From: Candidatus Aenigmatarchaeota archaeon
GTDB taxonomy: Archaea > Aenigmatarchaeota > Aenigmatarchaeia > GW2011-AR5
Reading direction: 5' to 3'
Assembly (NCBI GenBank): GCA_016184005.1
Contig: JACPDL010000003.1
Span: forward strand, 62,001-126,000
Length of the DNA: 64,000 nucleotides
Position 1 is the first letter of the stretch. Each line of letters opens with the position of its first letter. Positions 19,177 to 28,977 of the stretch are shown here, piece after piece. The notes beneath the pieces were generated by a model. That model had not been told where the DNA came from and did no database searches. It was given only the letters and a program-made list of their open reading frames with translations. A program made the position numbers and the translations under genes.

Positions 19177-19273
19177 TACACTATGCCTGATGTAATCACT
19201 TCAAAATAATGATTTTTCCCTCAAAAGCCATTTTAAAGTATTGCCTGCAGTATCAATAACAGAGGTGACAACA

Positions 19274-19330
19274 ATGGCAAGGAGAAGAAAGAAAGCAGCA
19301 TCAAAGAAAGCAGAAAAAGAGGAATGGTAA
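19274..19330 (+). CDS. 18-aa Arg/Lys-rich micropeptide (not in ORF track)
   Basis: MARRRKKAASKKAEKEEW*; preceded by SD-like AGAGGTGACAACA. Confidence 0.5.
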   Translation: MARRRKKAASKKAEKEEW

Positions 19331-19434
19331 GTTATATTTAGTCTTTTCCTTTTTTCCTTTTTATAGAGTTTCTGTACACCTGATTATTTATTTTTCGGGC
19401 AAAACCTTTTATCTTTCTAAAAGAAGTGTATACG

Positions 19435-20352
19435 ATGCTTTACGACGTAATCATAATAGGATCAGGATGTGCCGGTTATACAGGTGCCATATATACAAGC
19501 AGGAGTAACCTGAAAACGCTTGTTATTGCCGGCAACAAGCCCGGCGGCCAGCTCATGCTTACCAGCGACGTCGAGAATTACCCCGGATTTCCTGAAGGCG
19601 TTCTCGGCGGAGACCTCATGGACAGGATGCGCCAGCAGGCAGAACGCTTCGGCGCAGAAATAGTCTATGAAGATGCGGCAGAGGTTGACTTTAGCAGCAG
19701 CCCCTTCAAAGTTATCGCTGACAAAGAGTACGAAGCGAAAAGCGTGATAATCGCAACAGGCGCCTCTGCAAAGTGGCTCAACTTGCCATCAGAACAGCGC
19801 CTGATAGGCAGGGGTGTGGCGAACTGTGCTGTATGCGACGCTGCTTTTTTCAGGGACAAATATGTTCTTGTCGCGGGCGGCGGCGACACAGCCGTGGAAG
19901 AAGCGCTGTTTCTCACAAAGTTTGCCAGTAAAGTCTCTATAGTTCATAGGCGAGACAGCCTGCGTGCAAGCAAGATAATGCAGGACCGTGCAAAAAAGAA
20001 CAAGAAGATAGACTTTATCTGGAACAGTATTGTGGCAGATGTTGTAGGAAAAAGCAAGGTTGAAGCCGTTGTTATAGAAGATGTAAACACAAAGAAACAG
20101 AAAAAGATAGCATGCGACGGACTATTTGTAGCAATAGGCCACGAGCCAAACACCGGGATATTCAAAGGACAATTAACACTTGACGAGAAAGGCTACATGG
20201 TGGTCAAGAAAGACGTTTTCAGCAGCACAGAAGGCGTTTTTGTTGCAGGCGACGTCGCAGACTACAGATACAAGCAGGCTGTAACAGCTGCCGGCTCAGG
20301 CTGCAAGGCGGCGCTTGAAGCGGAGAAATACATAGCATCGCTAAGCGACTGA
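19435..20352 (+). CDS. trxB: Thioredoxin-disulfide reductase
   Basis: GSGCAGYTGAIYTSR; ANCAVCDAAFFRDK CxxC; VFVAGDVAD. Confidence 0.95.
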   Translation: MLYDVIIIGSGCAGYTGAIYTSRSNLKTLVIAGNKPGGQLMLTSDVENYPGFPEGVLGGDLMDRMRQQAERFGAEIVYEDAAEVDFSSSPFKVIADKEYEAKSVIIATGASAKWLNLPSEQRLIGRGVANCAVCDAAFFRDKYVLVAGGGDTAVEEALFLTKFASKVSIVHRRDSLRASKIMQDRAKKNKKIDFIWNSIVADVVGKSKVEAVVIEDVNTKKQKKIACDGLFVAIGHEPNTGIFKGQLTLDEKGYMVVKKDVFSSTEGVFVAGDVADYRYKQAVTAAGSGCKAALEAEKYIASLSD

Positions 20353-20391
20353 GGCAAAATCTTATTAACAGCCTTCGACATAATTTAATGG

Positions 20392-21843
20392 ATGGCTGTA
20401 TACAAGAATTATATAGGCGGCAGGTGGATTTCTTCTAAAGGAGGACTCTTTGATTCACTGAATCCAGCCACTGAAAAAAGCCTGGGCAAATTCCAGAAAA
20501 GCACAAAGCAGGATGTTGACAACGCCGTTTCTGCCGCATGGAAATCTTACGAGAAATGGAGAGATGTTCCTGCACCGAGAAAAGGGGAAATACTGCTCAA
20601 TGTCGCACAGCTGCTCAAGGAAAACAAGGAAAGGCTTGCGCGGCTTGAGACAACTGAAATGGGCAAAGTCCTGGCTGAAGCGCGCGGGGATGTCCAGGAA
20701 GCAATAGATGTTTTCGAGTACATGGCAGGAGAAGGACGCAGGCTTCTGGGCAGCACAACACCATCAGAGCTGCCAAAAAAAGCCTGCATGACATTCAGGC
20801 AGCCAATAGGCGTTGTTGGCTTGATAACGCCCTGGAATTTTCCAATAGCTATTCCTGCATGGAAGATGTCTGCGGCACTTATCTGCGGCAATGCAGTCGT
20901 CTTCAAACCCTCTTCTGATACGCCTTTGTGTGCAATAGAGCTTGTGAATATCCTTGATGCAGCTGGCGTGCCCAAGGGCGCCGTGAATCTTGTCACAGGC
21001 TCTGCTGATCCGGCAGGCACTGCAATTGTAAGCCACAAAGACATTCGCGGCATCTCTTTCACGGGCTCGCGTGATACAGGATTATGGATCACAAGGAACG
21101 CTGGAATAAAGAAAGTTGGCCTGGAACTCGGCGGAAAGAACGGCATCATAGTGATGGATGATGCAGACATGAAACTGGCCTTGGATGGGGTTATATGGGG
21201 CGCATTCGGCACCACGGGACAGAGGTGCACTGCATGCTCCAGGGTAATTGTGCACCGTAAAGTAAAAGAAAAATTCACAAATATGCTTGTAGAACGTGCA
21301 AAGCACATACGCGTTGGAGACGGCTTGAAACCAAGCACTGATATGGGACCGCTAATAAACAGGGCAGCACTGGAAAAAACACATCACTACACGGAAATAG
21401 GCAGGAAGGAAGGGGCAAAACTCGTCTGCGGCGGCATAAAACTATCAAAGAAAGGTTTCTTTTTCGCTCCTACAGTCTTCACAAATGTACAGGCCGGGAT
21501 GCGTATAGCGCGCGAGGAGATATTCGGCCCCGTGCTGTCAATAATTGAAGTATCAGACCTGCAGGAAGCAATAGATGTCATGAACTCCGTAGAATACGGC
21601 CTTAGTTCTTCCATCTACACCCAAAACATAAACAATGCATTTGAAGCGATAGAAAAGATAGAAGCTGGAATAACATATGTCAACTCTTCAACAATAGGCG
21701 CGGAAGTCCACCTGCCTTTCGGCGGCGTGAAGCAGACAGGCTCCGGGCGCGAGGCGGGCATAATGGGCATCGAGGAGTTCTCGGAAATCAAGACTGTTTA
21801 CGTAGACTACAGCGGCAAACTCCAGAAAGCGCAGATGGATTAA
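20392..21843 (+). CDS. NAD(P)-dependent aldehyde dehydrogenase (ALDH superfamily)
   Basis: LITPWNFPIAIPAWK; LELGGKNGIIVMDDADM; GTTGQRCTACSRVIV; EEIFGPVLSI. Confidence 0.94.
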   Translation: MAVYKNYIGGRWISSKGGLFDSLNPATEKSLGKFQKSTKQDVDNAVSAAWKSYEKWRDVPAPRKGEILLNVAQLLKENKERLARLETTEMGKVLAEARGDVQEAIDVFEYMAGEGRRLLGSTTPSELPKKACMTFRQPIGVVGLITPWNFPIAIPAWKMSAALICGNAVVFKPSSDTPLCAIELVNILDAAGVPKGAVNLVTGSADPAGTAIVSHKDIRGISFTGSRDTGLWITRNAGIKKVGLELGGKNGIIVMDDADMKLALDGVIWGAFGTTGQRCTACSRVIVHRKVKEKFTNMLVERAKHIRVGDGLKPSTDMGPLINRAALEKTHHYTEIGRKEGAKLVCGGIKLSKKGFFFAPTVFTNVQAGMRIAREEIFGPVLSIIEVSDLQEAIDVMNSVEYGLSSSIYTQNINNAFEAIEKIEAGITYVNSSTIGAEVHLPFGGVKQTGSGREAGIMGIEEFSEIKTVYVDYSGKLQKAQMD

Positions 21844-21868
21844 TTAATTCAAAAGATAAAGAGTAGCT

Positions 21869-22399
21869 ATGAAAGTTACTATGGTACTTGTTTCATCATT
21901 AAATGGAAAAATAACCAGAGACGATGATACAAACATAAATTTATGGACTACAAGGGAAGATGCAAAATTCTTTTCATCGCTGCGAGATAAGCATAAATTA
22001 ATTATAATGGGAAGGAAAACCTATACTTCTATTCATGATAAAATTAAGCTACAGCCTGATAAATTAAGAATCGTTTTAACTAAAACTCCTGCTAAATATT
22101 CTAATCATGCTAAGAGCGGCATGCTTGAGTTTACTAATGAACACCCAACTAAACTCTTGAAAAGACTTGAACCAAAAGGCTACAAAAATTGCTTATTAGT
22201 CGGCGGAGGTGAAGTAGCTAGGTTATTCTTACAGTCATCTCTTATAGACGACATATATTTGACAATCGAACCCAAAATTTTTGGTAAAGGCAAATCTATG
22301 TTCGCTGAAGATAACTTCCATGCTCAATTAAAACTTATTAGTGTCAAGAAATTGAACCGTCAAGGAACATTACTTCTAAAATACAAATTTCAGAAATAA
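21869..22399 (+). CDS. Dihydrofolate reductase / RibD C-terminal family protein
   Basis: MKVTMVLVSSLNGKITRDDDTNINLWTTREDAKFFSSLRDKHKLIIMGRKTY; LLVGGGEVARLFL; LYLTIEPKIFGKG-like. Confidence 0.8.
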   Translation: MKVTMVLVSSLNGKITRDDDTNINLWTTREDAKFFSSLRDKHKLIIMGRKTYTSIHDKIKLQPDKLRIVLTKTPAKYSNHAKSGMLEFTNEHPTKLLKRLEPKGYKNCLLVGGGEVARLFLQSSLIDDIYLTIEPKIFGKGKSMFAEDNFHAQLKLISVKKLNRQGTLLLKYKFQK

Positions 22400-22423
22400 A
22401 AAATTAACATAACTGTTCTCTAC

Positions 22424-23251
22424 TTATTTCATGTAATCGTAGAAACCTTTCCCGGCCTTCCTGCCGAGCTTGCCTTCGCGCGCCAGCTGAACAAGCAAAG
22501 GACATGGTTTGAAGCGTTCAGAGTTATTTTTCAGATTATTCAGCGTATCGACAACTGTATCAATTCCTATTGAATCCGCAAGCTCCAGCGGTCCCATAGG
22601 ATGATTGACACCCAACTTCATTGTTGCATCAACGCTTTCAGCGCTTGCGCCGTCGCGCACGCAGAATGCAGCTTCATTGATCATGCCAAACACAATTTTT
22701 CCAGAAAGTGGCATGGACTCAACTTCGACAATGACTGTGAACATCTTTTCAAATGCCGTTCTCGCATTTCTTTTGGTTTTCGGCGCCGTTGACTTGCTGC
22801 TGACCACCTCAAGCACGCCGGAAGACAAGGGAATTATCAAGTGGATGCCAATAAGCCGTTCAGGCGTCTTTATCACCTTCGCAAGCACGTCAATTGGTAT
22901 TGAGGATGAGCAGGCTGCAATAACAGCGTCAGGCCTTGCTATCTTTTCCAAATCTGCAAGCACTTCTTTTTTGACATTCAGCTTCTCGCCTGCAGCTTCT
23001 ATAATAATGTCCGCTTCTTTGTGAACCTGAACCTCTGTTGATTCCCTGATCCTATGCATCAGTAATTCGCGGTCTGTTGAAGCGATCAGGTTCTTTTTAG
23101 CGAGCTGCGCCAAATGAGCACTTACATCTTGCAGGCCGTTCTTGAGATTTGATTCATTCCTGTCGCTGATGGTAACGTCAAATCCGCTTTTGAGAAGCAG
23201 TGCGGCAAGGCCAGAACCAAGAGTGCCTGCACCTACTACCCCGATTTTCAT
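22424..23251 (-). CDS. 3-hydroxyacyl-CoA dehydrogenase family
   Basis: MKIGVVGAGTLGSGLAALLLKSGFDVTISDRNE; GIHLIIPL; NHPMGPLELADSIGIDTVVD. Confidence 0.9.
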   Translation of the reverse strand: MKIGVVGAGTLGSGLAALLLKSGFDVTISDRNESNLKNGLQDVSAHLAQLAKKNLIASTDRELLMHRIRESTEVQVHKEADIIIEAAGEKLNVKKEVLADLEKIARPDAVIAACSSSIPIDVLAKVIKTPERLIGIHLIIPLSSGVLEVVSSKSTAPKTKRNARTAFEKMFTVIVEVESMPLSGKIVFGMINEAAFCVRDGASAESVDATMKLGVNHPMGPLELADSIGIDTVVDTLNNLKNNSERFKPCPLLVQLAREGKLGRKAGKGFYDYMK

Positions 23252-23286
23252 ACCTTTCCATATTCCTTAAAACTTAAAAGTATGAT

Positions 23287-23505
23287 TTAGTGGTTAACTT
23301 CCACAATCTTGTTCTTTGATTTAAAGCCTTTCAATATTCTGATTCTGCTTTTGCTAACCTGAAAGAATTCGGCGAGGCTTTCTATCAGGGCCTTGTTTGC
23401 TTTCCCTTCCTGTGCCGTTGCTGTTAAGCAGACCTTAAGCCATCTTTCTTCTTTCTTTATCTCGTTTTTTTTCGAGTTTGGAATTACCCTGACATCTATT
23501 TTCAT
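23287..23505 (-). CDS. DUF167 (YggU) family protein
   Basis: VRVIPNSKKNEIKKEERWLKVCLTATAQEGKANKALIESLAEFFQVSKSRIRILKGFKSKNKIVEV. Confidence 0.88.
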   Translation of the reverse strand: MKIDVRVIPNSKKNEIKKEERWLKVCLTATAQEGKANKALIESLAEFFQVSKSRIRILKGFKSKNKIVEVNH

Positions 23506-24218
23506 TCAAAGCCGCCGTTAACGCATATCACTTGCCCTGTTACATAAGATGCCTTTCCAGAAGCGAGGAAGGAAACAACATCAGCTATTTCTTCCGGTTT
23601 TGCGACCCGGCCAAGAGGAATGTCTTTCACAAGCTCCGCCATGTTGCGGCCTTTAATCAGGTCTGTCATCACGTATCCGGGAGCTATTGCGTTGACGCGT
23701 ATGCCGTATTTTGCCAGCTCCCGCGCAAGAGATTTTGTCAGGCCTATGAGCCCTGCCTTCGAGGTGCCGTAATGCGCATTCCTCGCTGAGCCTTTGAATG
23801 CGGCCATGGAAGAAATATTAACAATGACGCCTTTGCTTTGCTTCAGGCAGGGCAGCGCTTCTTTTGCACAAAAAAAGGCGGCGTTCAGGTTCACATCCAG
23901 CATATCTTTCCATTCGTCAATTTCCAAGTCTTCGATAGCATTCTTCCTGTTTATGCCTGCGTTGTTAACAAGAACATCAATACCGCCGAATCTGCTTACA
24001 GCCGTCTTTACCATCGCTTTAACTTGGTCTGGTTGGGACACGTCAGCAGCTATGGCAATTGCTTCTTTGCCCAGTTTCTTGATTTCATTCACTGTTTCTT
24101 CTGCGCCTTCTTTGTCCTTGCTGTAATTCACCACAACATTCATGCCGTCGCGCGCAAGCTGCAGTGCTATTGCACGGCCGATGCCGCGCGATGAACCTGT
24201 AACAAGGGCTGTTTTCAT
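23502..24218 (-). CDS. fabG: 3-oxoacyl-[ACP] reductase-like SDR
   Basis: ALVTGSSRGIGRAIALQLA; NNAGINRKNAI; YGTSKAGLIGLTKSLARELAKYGIRVNAIAPGYV. Confidence 0.93.
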   Translation of the reverse strand: MKTALVTGSSRGIGRAIALQLARDGMNVVVNYSKDKEGAEETVNEIKKLGKEAIAIAADVSQPDQVKAMVKTAVSRFGGIDVLVNNAGINRKNAIEDLEIDEWKDMLDVNLNAAFFCAKEALPCLKQSKGVIVNISSMAAFKGSARNAHYGTSKAGLIGLTKSLARELAKYGIRVNAIAPGYVMTDLIKGRNMAELVKDIPLGRVAKPEEIADVVSFLASGKASYVTGQVICVNGGFE

Positions 24219-24263
24219 TAAATCACTTGTACAGAAATAGAACCAACAATCCTTATAAGATAA

Positions 24264-24584
24264 TTATAGATTATATTTTCTTTTCCATTCATCCGCTTCC
24301 TCTTCCGTGATTTCCTTTATCTTTATCACGTTCACGGGGCAGACGGTCTCTGCATCGGGGCTGAACTGGCCTTCTTCAAGAACAATCTCGTATAAGCCAG
24401 ATTCATTGAGAACCGCGCCGAAAAGGTTGACCTTGCCCTCTTCAGGCACCTTTTCCCAGAGCTTCTCGTCGACAGCGGAGCAGGAAAAAGCGCCTATGCA
24501 GCCCTCGCGGTCGAATGTAATGAGGAATTTCTTCTTTCCGCCAGATCCTATGTTAAATGGTACAGAGCCCTTCATTGAAATCAC
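24264..24584 (-). CDS. Single-cluster ferredoxin-like protein
   Basis: FDREGCIGAFSCSAVDEKLWEKV...AETVCPVNVIKI. Confidence 0.75.
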   Translation of the reverse strand: MISMKGSVPFNIGSGGKKKFLITFDREGCIGAFSCSAVDEKLWEKVPEEGKVNLFGAVLNESGLYEIVLEEGQFSPDAETVCPVNVIKIKEITEEEADEWKRKYNL

Positions 24585-24644
24585 ATATCTAATTAACAGA
24601 AACGGTTTTATACGTTATTTATCGCTGTGAATTTAGTTTAATAC

Positions 24645-24720
24645 TACGACCTTCAGGTCGTTCATATTACTTCTAAATTCATGCGAAAATACTTCGGGCT
24701 TTAGCCCGAAGTATTTATGC
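24645..24720. repeat. Two short TTTAG/TTCAG-loop hairpins upstream of the kelch/dockerin gene
   Basis: ACGACCTTCAGGTCGT and AATACTTCGGGCTTTAGCCCGAAGTATT. Confidence 0.85.
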
Positions 24721-24724
24721 CAGT

Positions 24725-27700
24725 TTGCAACATAATAACATAATGGTTAAGAAGATTGAATTCATTTCTGTCTTTTTCATTGTATCGATTCTGCAAATTA
24801 GTTCTGTTTTCGGACAAATTTCTCCGTCTCCTATTGACTCTTTACAGCCAGGCCAATGGTATGAAGTTCCAAATTCTAAAATAAGAAGTGTTGTACCGAG
24901 TCCCATTCCTCCTGGTGATGGTCCAGCCGGGATTATAAGAGCTTGGAGCGGGGGCGCTTATGACACAAAAAGGGACCGCTTAATAGTCTGGGGCGGCGGC
25001 CATGGCGACTATGGTGGCAATGAACTCTATACTTTCGACATCAACACTTTAAAGTGGACCCGTATATGGGGACCTACAAATGTTTCACTGATTCCACCGG
25101 CATCTCCTCCTTCTGCTTGTTCGGAAACATATTCTGACGGAAACCCGCGTTCCAGGCATACTTATGGTGGGCTGCAATATCTTCCCAATATTGACAGGTT
25201 CTGGAATTCGGGAGGCTCATTATATTGCGGCAGCGGTGGTGCAAGCAGCGGGACGTGGACATTCAATTTTGATACATTAACTTGGGAACGAAAAGCGGAT
25301 TTTATCGGATACGCTGAGTTAGAGCATGTGAGTGCTTATGATCCTGTAACAGGTCGCGTTTTTTTTGTCAACACAGCTGCTCCTTTACACCAGTATGACC
25401 CTATAACAGACACATGGACAAAGTTAACCGACATGCCTATCGGAAATTACAAAAGTGGGACTATAGATCCTAAACGCAGGAAGTTTGTTATAGTAGGAGC
25501 CGGTGCAGTCTATGCTTATGACCTGCCACCAAAGACTGATTTTTCAAGAAAAACCTTGATTACAACAGGCGCTAATGAAATCATCAACGGAGCTCGCATT
25601 GGAATTGTATATGACCCCGTTACTGACAGAATTGTTGCCTGGAACGGAGGAGCAGACCTGTATTCCCTAAATCTTGACACTTTAGTCTGGACAAAAATTC
25701 CACCCGCTCCTTCAAATACAGTAATTCCTACAGCAGCAACCGCAACAGGCACTTATGGACGCTTCCAATATATTCCCTCAAAAAATGCATTTATAGTTGT
25801 AAATAGCATCGATGAAAATGTTTTCATTTACAGATTATCTTCAAATGCTTCTTCAACTACCACAGGTCAAATTGATATCCCCTCGAAAACATGGATCGCA
25901 TTAGATGCTCCATGGCCGTTTTCAAACAAAGGAATTCCTCCCACCAACAAGCATGTTTCCCCGGCTTATCATCCGCCTTCTGGCCGAATTTACTTTAATG
26001 GAGGAGACTATGCTGGCGGCGGTTCATATGACAATTCCTATAGGCAGGAAACTTGGTCGCTTTCAATTGCAGAAAGATTTGCAAATAAAACTGATCGAAC
26101 TGCAGGCTGGCGTCTAGAATATCCATATTGTGGGCCAACCGGGCAAATTCAGCCGAAACATCCGGATTATACTGGGTTTGTTTGGGACAGTAAGCGGGAA
26201 GTATTTTACATGGTGCCCGGGGTCATGGAATCTACAACTGGTACAAATTGCCCGGGTGAAACAACGGACAAAGTGACTAATCCGGGATTCATTAGTGGAA
26301 AAATGATGAGCTTTAATCCTGTAACAAAAACATGGCAAATAGTTGGGGACGCCGGGCCAGATTTCCAAGATACGTGGATGACTCCCTACGATCCTGTAAG
26401 TGATACTATTATTCGCTTTGGATTATCGCTTAAAGTCAACGTTTATGATGTCAAAACAGGAACTTGGACTGCCTTTGGAGGTGTACCAAATCATCTTTGG
26501 AAAGAATACTTGGCCATAGATGTCCCTGGAAGGGCAATTTATGGCGTTGCCGGTTTCAATGGAAAACTGTACAAATACAGCATTGATGCCAAGACTTTTG
26601 AAGATCTTGGTTCTGTCCCAGAAGGCGGCGTTGGACTTGATAATCAGGCTCATGTTGCATGGGATTCTCTAAACAAAATTCTCTATTATTACAGGCTTGG
26701 AATAAGCAATTTGTATGTTTACCATCCTGATACAAAAACGTGGGAGACTCTGCCTCTGCTCACTGACATACCAGGTGTTTCTGCCCGAGGACGACTTATG
26801 GTTTATGACCCTGGCCAGAATGTACTGTTGCTAATGGGGGGAGTTGATACAGACACAGACAAATACATATTCTTGTATCGTTATGCAAAAAGCGAATCTT
26901 CTGCTGTAGATAACACACCACCTTCTCAAGTAACTGGCTTGATTGCAGCCCCAGTTTCTTCTTCACAAATAGATTTGAATTGGAACCTTGCAACAGACAA
27001 TGTTGGAGTTGCTGGATACAGAATTTATCGCAACAATGTTCAGATTGCGACATCATCAATGAATTTCTATAATGATTTTGGTTTAACAGCTTCAACCGCT
27101 TATAATTATAAAATTGCTGCATACGATGCGGCTGGAAATATTGGTATCCCATCAACACAAGCAGGTGCTACAACTCTAGCCTCCGATACAACAGCGCCAA
27201 TAATTAATAACATCGCAATCCCTTCAATTACCTCAACTTCTGCAGTCGTGACTTGGAACACAAATGAAATGTCAACCCATCAAGTGGAATACGGATTAAC
27301 AGACAGTTATGGCTCACAAACCGCTGAAAATACTGTTTTGATGGCAAGTCATTCTCAAAGTTTAGCTAGTTTGTTACCAAATACTTTATATCATTTTAGA
27401 GTTAAGTCAAAAGATGCTTCTGGAAATCTAGCACCTTCTTCTGATAACACATTCAAGACATTGCCTGCTTCAAGTGCACTAATAATTAATGGTACAGAAA
27501 ATACTATTGTACTTCAAGACGGATTAAATGGATACAGCGGGACAAAAGACACATATATTTACAGCTGGAATAGCGTTGGAAACTATGGTTCGTCAATTGA
27601 GTTGCAATCGAGTTCGGTTGAAAAATTCAATGTTCTGGTCGGATTCGAAATATATCAATCCGAAAGCGGGCCAGTTCCAAACAACGCAACAATCAAATCT

Positions 27701-28261
27701 GCAACATTATCGTTGTATAAATTCACAAATTATGATTTTTCAGCCAATGCCAAAAGGCTTTTGAAGGCTTGGAAAGAAAATGAGGCTACATGGAATAATG
27801 CAAACTCTTTGACAAAATGGTCTACTCCGGGTGCAGATGGAACTAGCGATATCTTAGTGTCAGAAAATTCTAATGGGCGGATTGGATGGAATCCTGACTG
27901 GATTAATTTTGATGTAACAAAAAATGTGCAAGATTTTTCTTCAACTGCAAATAATGGTTGGAACATTATCAGCTTAAGCGACCAAAATACGAGAAAATTC
28001 TTTAGCAAAGAGTATTCAGACCCAGCTTTAAGGCCAAAATTAACCATTATTTATGTCGAACCGCAGACTACAAATATATCAATCAAGAGTGATGTTAATA
28101 ATGATGGAGGTGTTGACTTATTGGATTTATTAATAGTTGCCAAAGATCTGGGAAAAACAACCGGCTTTGATCCAAAAGTTGACATTGCAGCGCCTTTTGG
28201 CGCTATTGATATTTTTGACGTGGTGAGGGTTGTCATGGATTTGGGCAAAATAAGTAAATAA
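24725..28261 (+). CDS. Secreted kelch-like / two FnIII / DNRLRE / dockerin multidomain protein
   Basis: Signal peptide; repeated YDPVTDRI..WNGGADLY-like blades; FnIII PPSQVTGLIAAPVSSSQIDLNWNLATDNVGVAGYRIYRNN and TTAPIINNIAIPSITSTSAVVTWNTNEMSTHQVEYG; DNRLRE DTYIYSWNSVGNYGSS; C-terminal DVNNDGGVDLLDLLIVAKDLGKTTGFDPKVDIAAPFGAIDIFDVVRVVMDLGK. Confidence 0.85.
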   Translation: MQHNNIMVKKIEFISVFFIVSILQISSVFGQISPSPIDSLQPGQWYEVPNSKIRSVVPSPIPPGDGPAGIIRAWSGGAYDTKRDRLIVWGGGHGDYGGNELYTFDINTLKWTRIWGPTNVSLIPPASPPSACSETYSDGNPRSRHTYGGLQYLPNIDRFWNSGGSLYCGSGGASSGTWTFNFDTLTWERKADFIGYAELEHVSAYDPVTGRVFFVNTAAPLHQYDPITDTWTKLTDMPIGNYKSGTIDPKRRKFVIVGAGAVYAYDLPPKTDFSRKTLITTGANEIINGARIGIVYDPVTDRIVAWNGGADLYSLNLDTLVWTKIPPAPSNTVIPTAATATGTYGRFQYIPSKNAFIVVNSIDENVFIYRLSSNASSTTTGQIDIPSKTWIALDAPWPFSNKGIPPTNKHVSPAYHPPSGRIYFNGGDYAGGGSYDNSYRQETWSLSIAERFANKTDRTAGWRLEYPYCGPTGQIQPKHPDYTGFVWDSKREVFYMVPGVMESTTGTNCPGETTDKVTNPGFISGKMMSFNPVTKTWQIVGDAGPDFQDTWMTPYDPVSDTIIRFGLSLKVNVYDVKTGTWTAFGGVPNHLWKEYLAIDVPGRAIYGVAGFNGKLYKYSIDAKTFEDLGSVPEGGVGLDNQAHVAWDSLNKILYYYRLGISNLYVYHPDTKTWETLPLLTDIPGVSARGRLMVYDPGQNVLLLMGGVDTDTDKYIFLYRYAKSESSAVDNTPPSQVTGLIAAPVSSSQIDLNWNLATDNVGVAGYRIYRNNVQIATSSMNFYNDFGLTASTAYNYKIAAYDAAGNIGIPSTQAGATTLASDTTAPIINNIAIPSITSTSAVVTWNTNEMSTHQVEYGLTDSYGSQTAENTVLMASHSQSLASLLPNTLYHFRVKSKDASGNLAPSSDNTFKTLPASSALIINGTENTIVLQDGLNGYSGTKDTYIYSWNSVGNYGSSIELQSSSVEKFNVLVGFEIYQSESGPVPNNATIKSATLSLYKFTNYDFSANAKRLLKAWKENEATWNNANSLTKWSTPGADGTSDILVSENSNGRIGWNPDWINFDVTKNVQDFSSTANNGWNIISLSDQNTRKFFSKEYSDPALRPKLTIIYVEPQTTNISIKSDVNNDGGVDLLDLLIVAKDLGKTTGFDPKVDIAAPFGAIDIFDVVRVVMDLGKISK

Positions 28262-28284
28262 AAAATTCTGTGATTATTTCTATA

Positions 28285-28926
28285 TCAGAGCCTCTTCGTC
28301 ACGCCCTGCTTCGGGCATAATTTGTTCAGGATGCACTTGGAACAGGAGGGTACAGGTGCTCTGCACACAGCCCTTCCATGATCTTTCAGCAGATGTGGAA
28401 GCTTCTTCCACTGGCTCTTGGGAAACAAATTCATGAGGTCCTTTTCTATCTTGTCCGGATTCTTGTTTTTCGTCCAGCCTAAACGCCAGGATAAACGAAT
28501 TACATGAGTGTCGCAGGGTATGCCCACAACTTTATCAAAAGCGTTGATCAGTATGGCATTTGCCGTCTTCCTGCCAATCCCCGGAAGCTCCTCAAGCTCT
28601 TCCATCGTCTGGGGAACTTTGCCATTATGCCTTTCGGCAATTATATTGCAGCTCGCCTTGATGTTCCTGGCCTTATTGCCTGCAAACGAGATCTTGCTTA
28701 CGCAGCTTGTCAGCCCTTCTAGATCGGCGCTGGCATAATCCTTGGCTGTCCTGTACTTTTTGAATAAAGCCGGCGTGGCTGCGTTTACTACATCGTCCCT
28801 CACCTGAGCAGAAAGCATGGCTGCTACAAGAAGCTCAAGCGGACTGGAGAAATTAAGATAGTATTTTGCCTTAGGATATTCTTTTTGCAGGAGCTTTACA
28901 ACTTGCAGTGCCTTTGAGCTATCCAT
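28285..28926 (-). CDS. nth: Endonuclease III
   Basis: LEELPGIGRKTANAIL HhH; VVGIPCDTHVIRLSWRLG; C-terminal 4Fe-4S Cys CRAPVPSCSKCILNKLCP. Confidence 0.95.
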   Translation of the reverse strand: MDSSKALQVVKLLQKEYPKAKYYLNFSSPLELLVAAMLSAQVRDDVVNAATPALFKKYRTAKDYASADLEGLTSCVSKISFAGNKARNIKASCNIIAERHNGKVPQTMEELEELPGIGRKTANAILINAFDKVVGIPCDTHVIRLSWRLGWTKNKNPDKIEKDLMNLFPKSQWKKLPHLLKDHGRAVCRAPVPSCSKCILNKLCPKQGVTKRL

Positions 28927-28977
28927 AGATTTAATTCTGCTGATAAAAGCATTTAAGCCGCCGCAAGAAATCTTATT

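Noticed and set aside
20547-21338. 263-aa minus-strand ORF
   Set aside because: Antisense to a strongly supported aldehyde dehydrogenase; composition is low-complexity shadow coding. Same reasoning applies to most antisense ORFs over pdhA, trxB, copA, gdhA, infB and the kelch gene.
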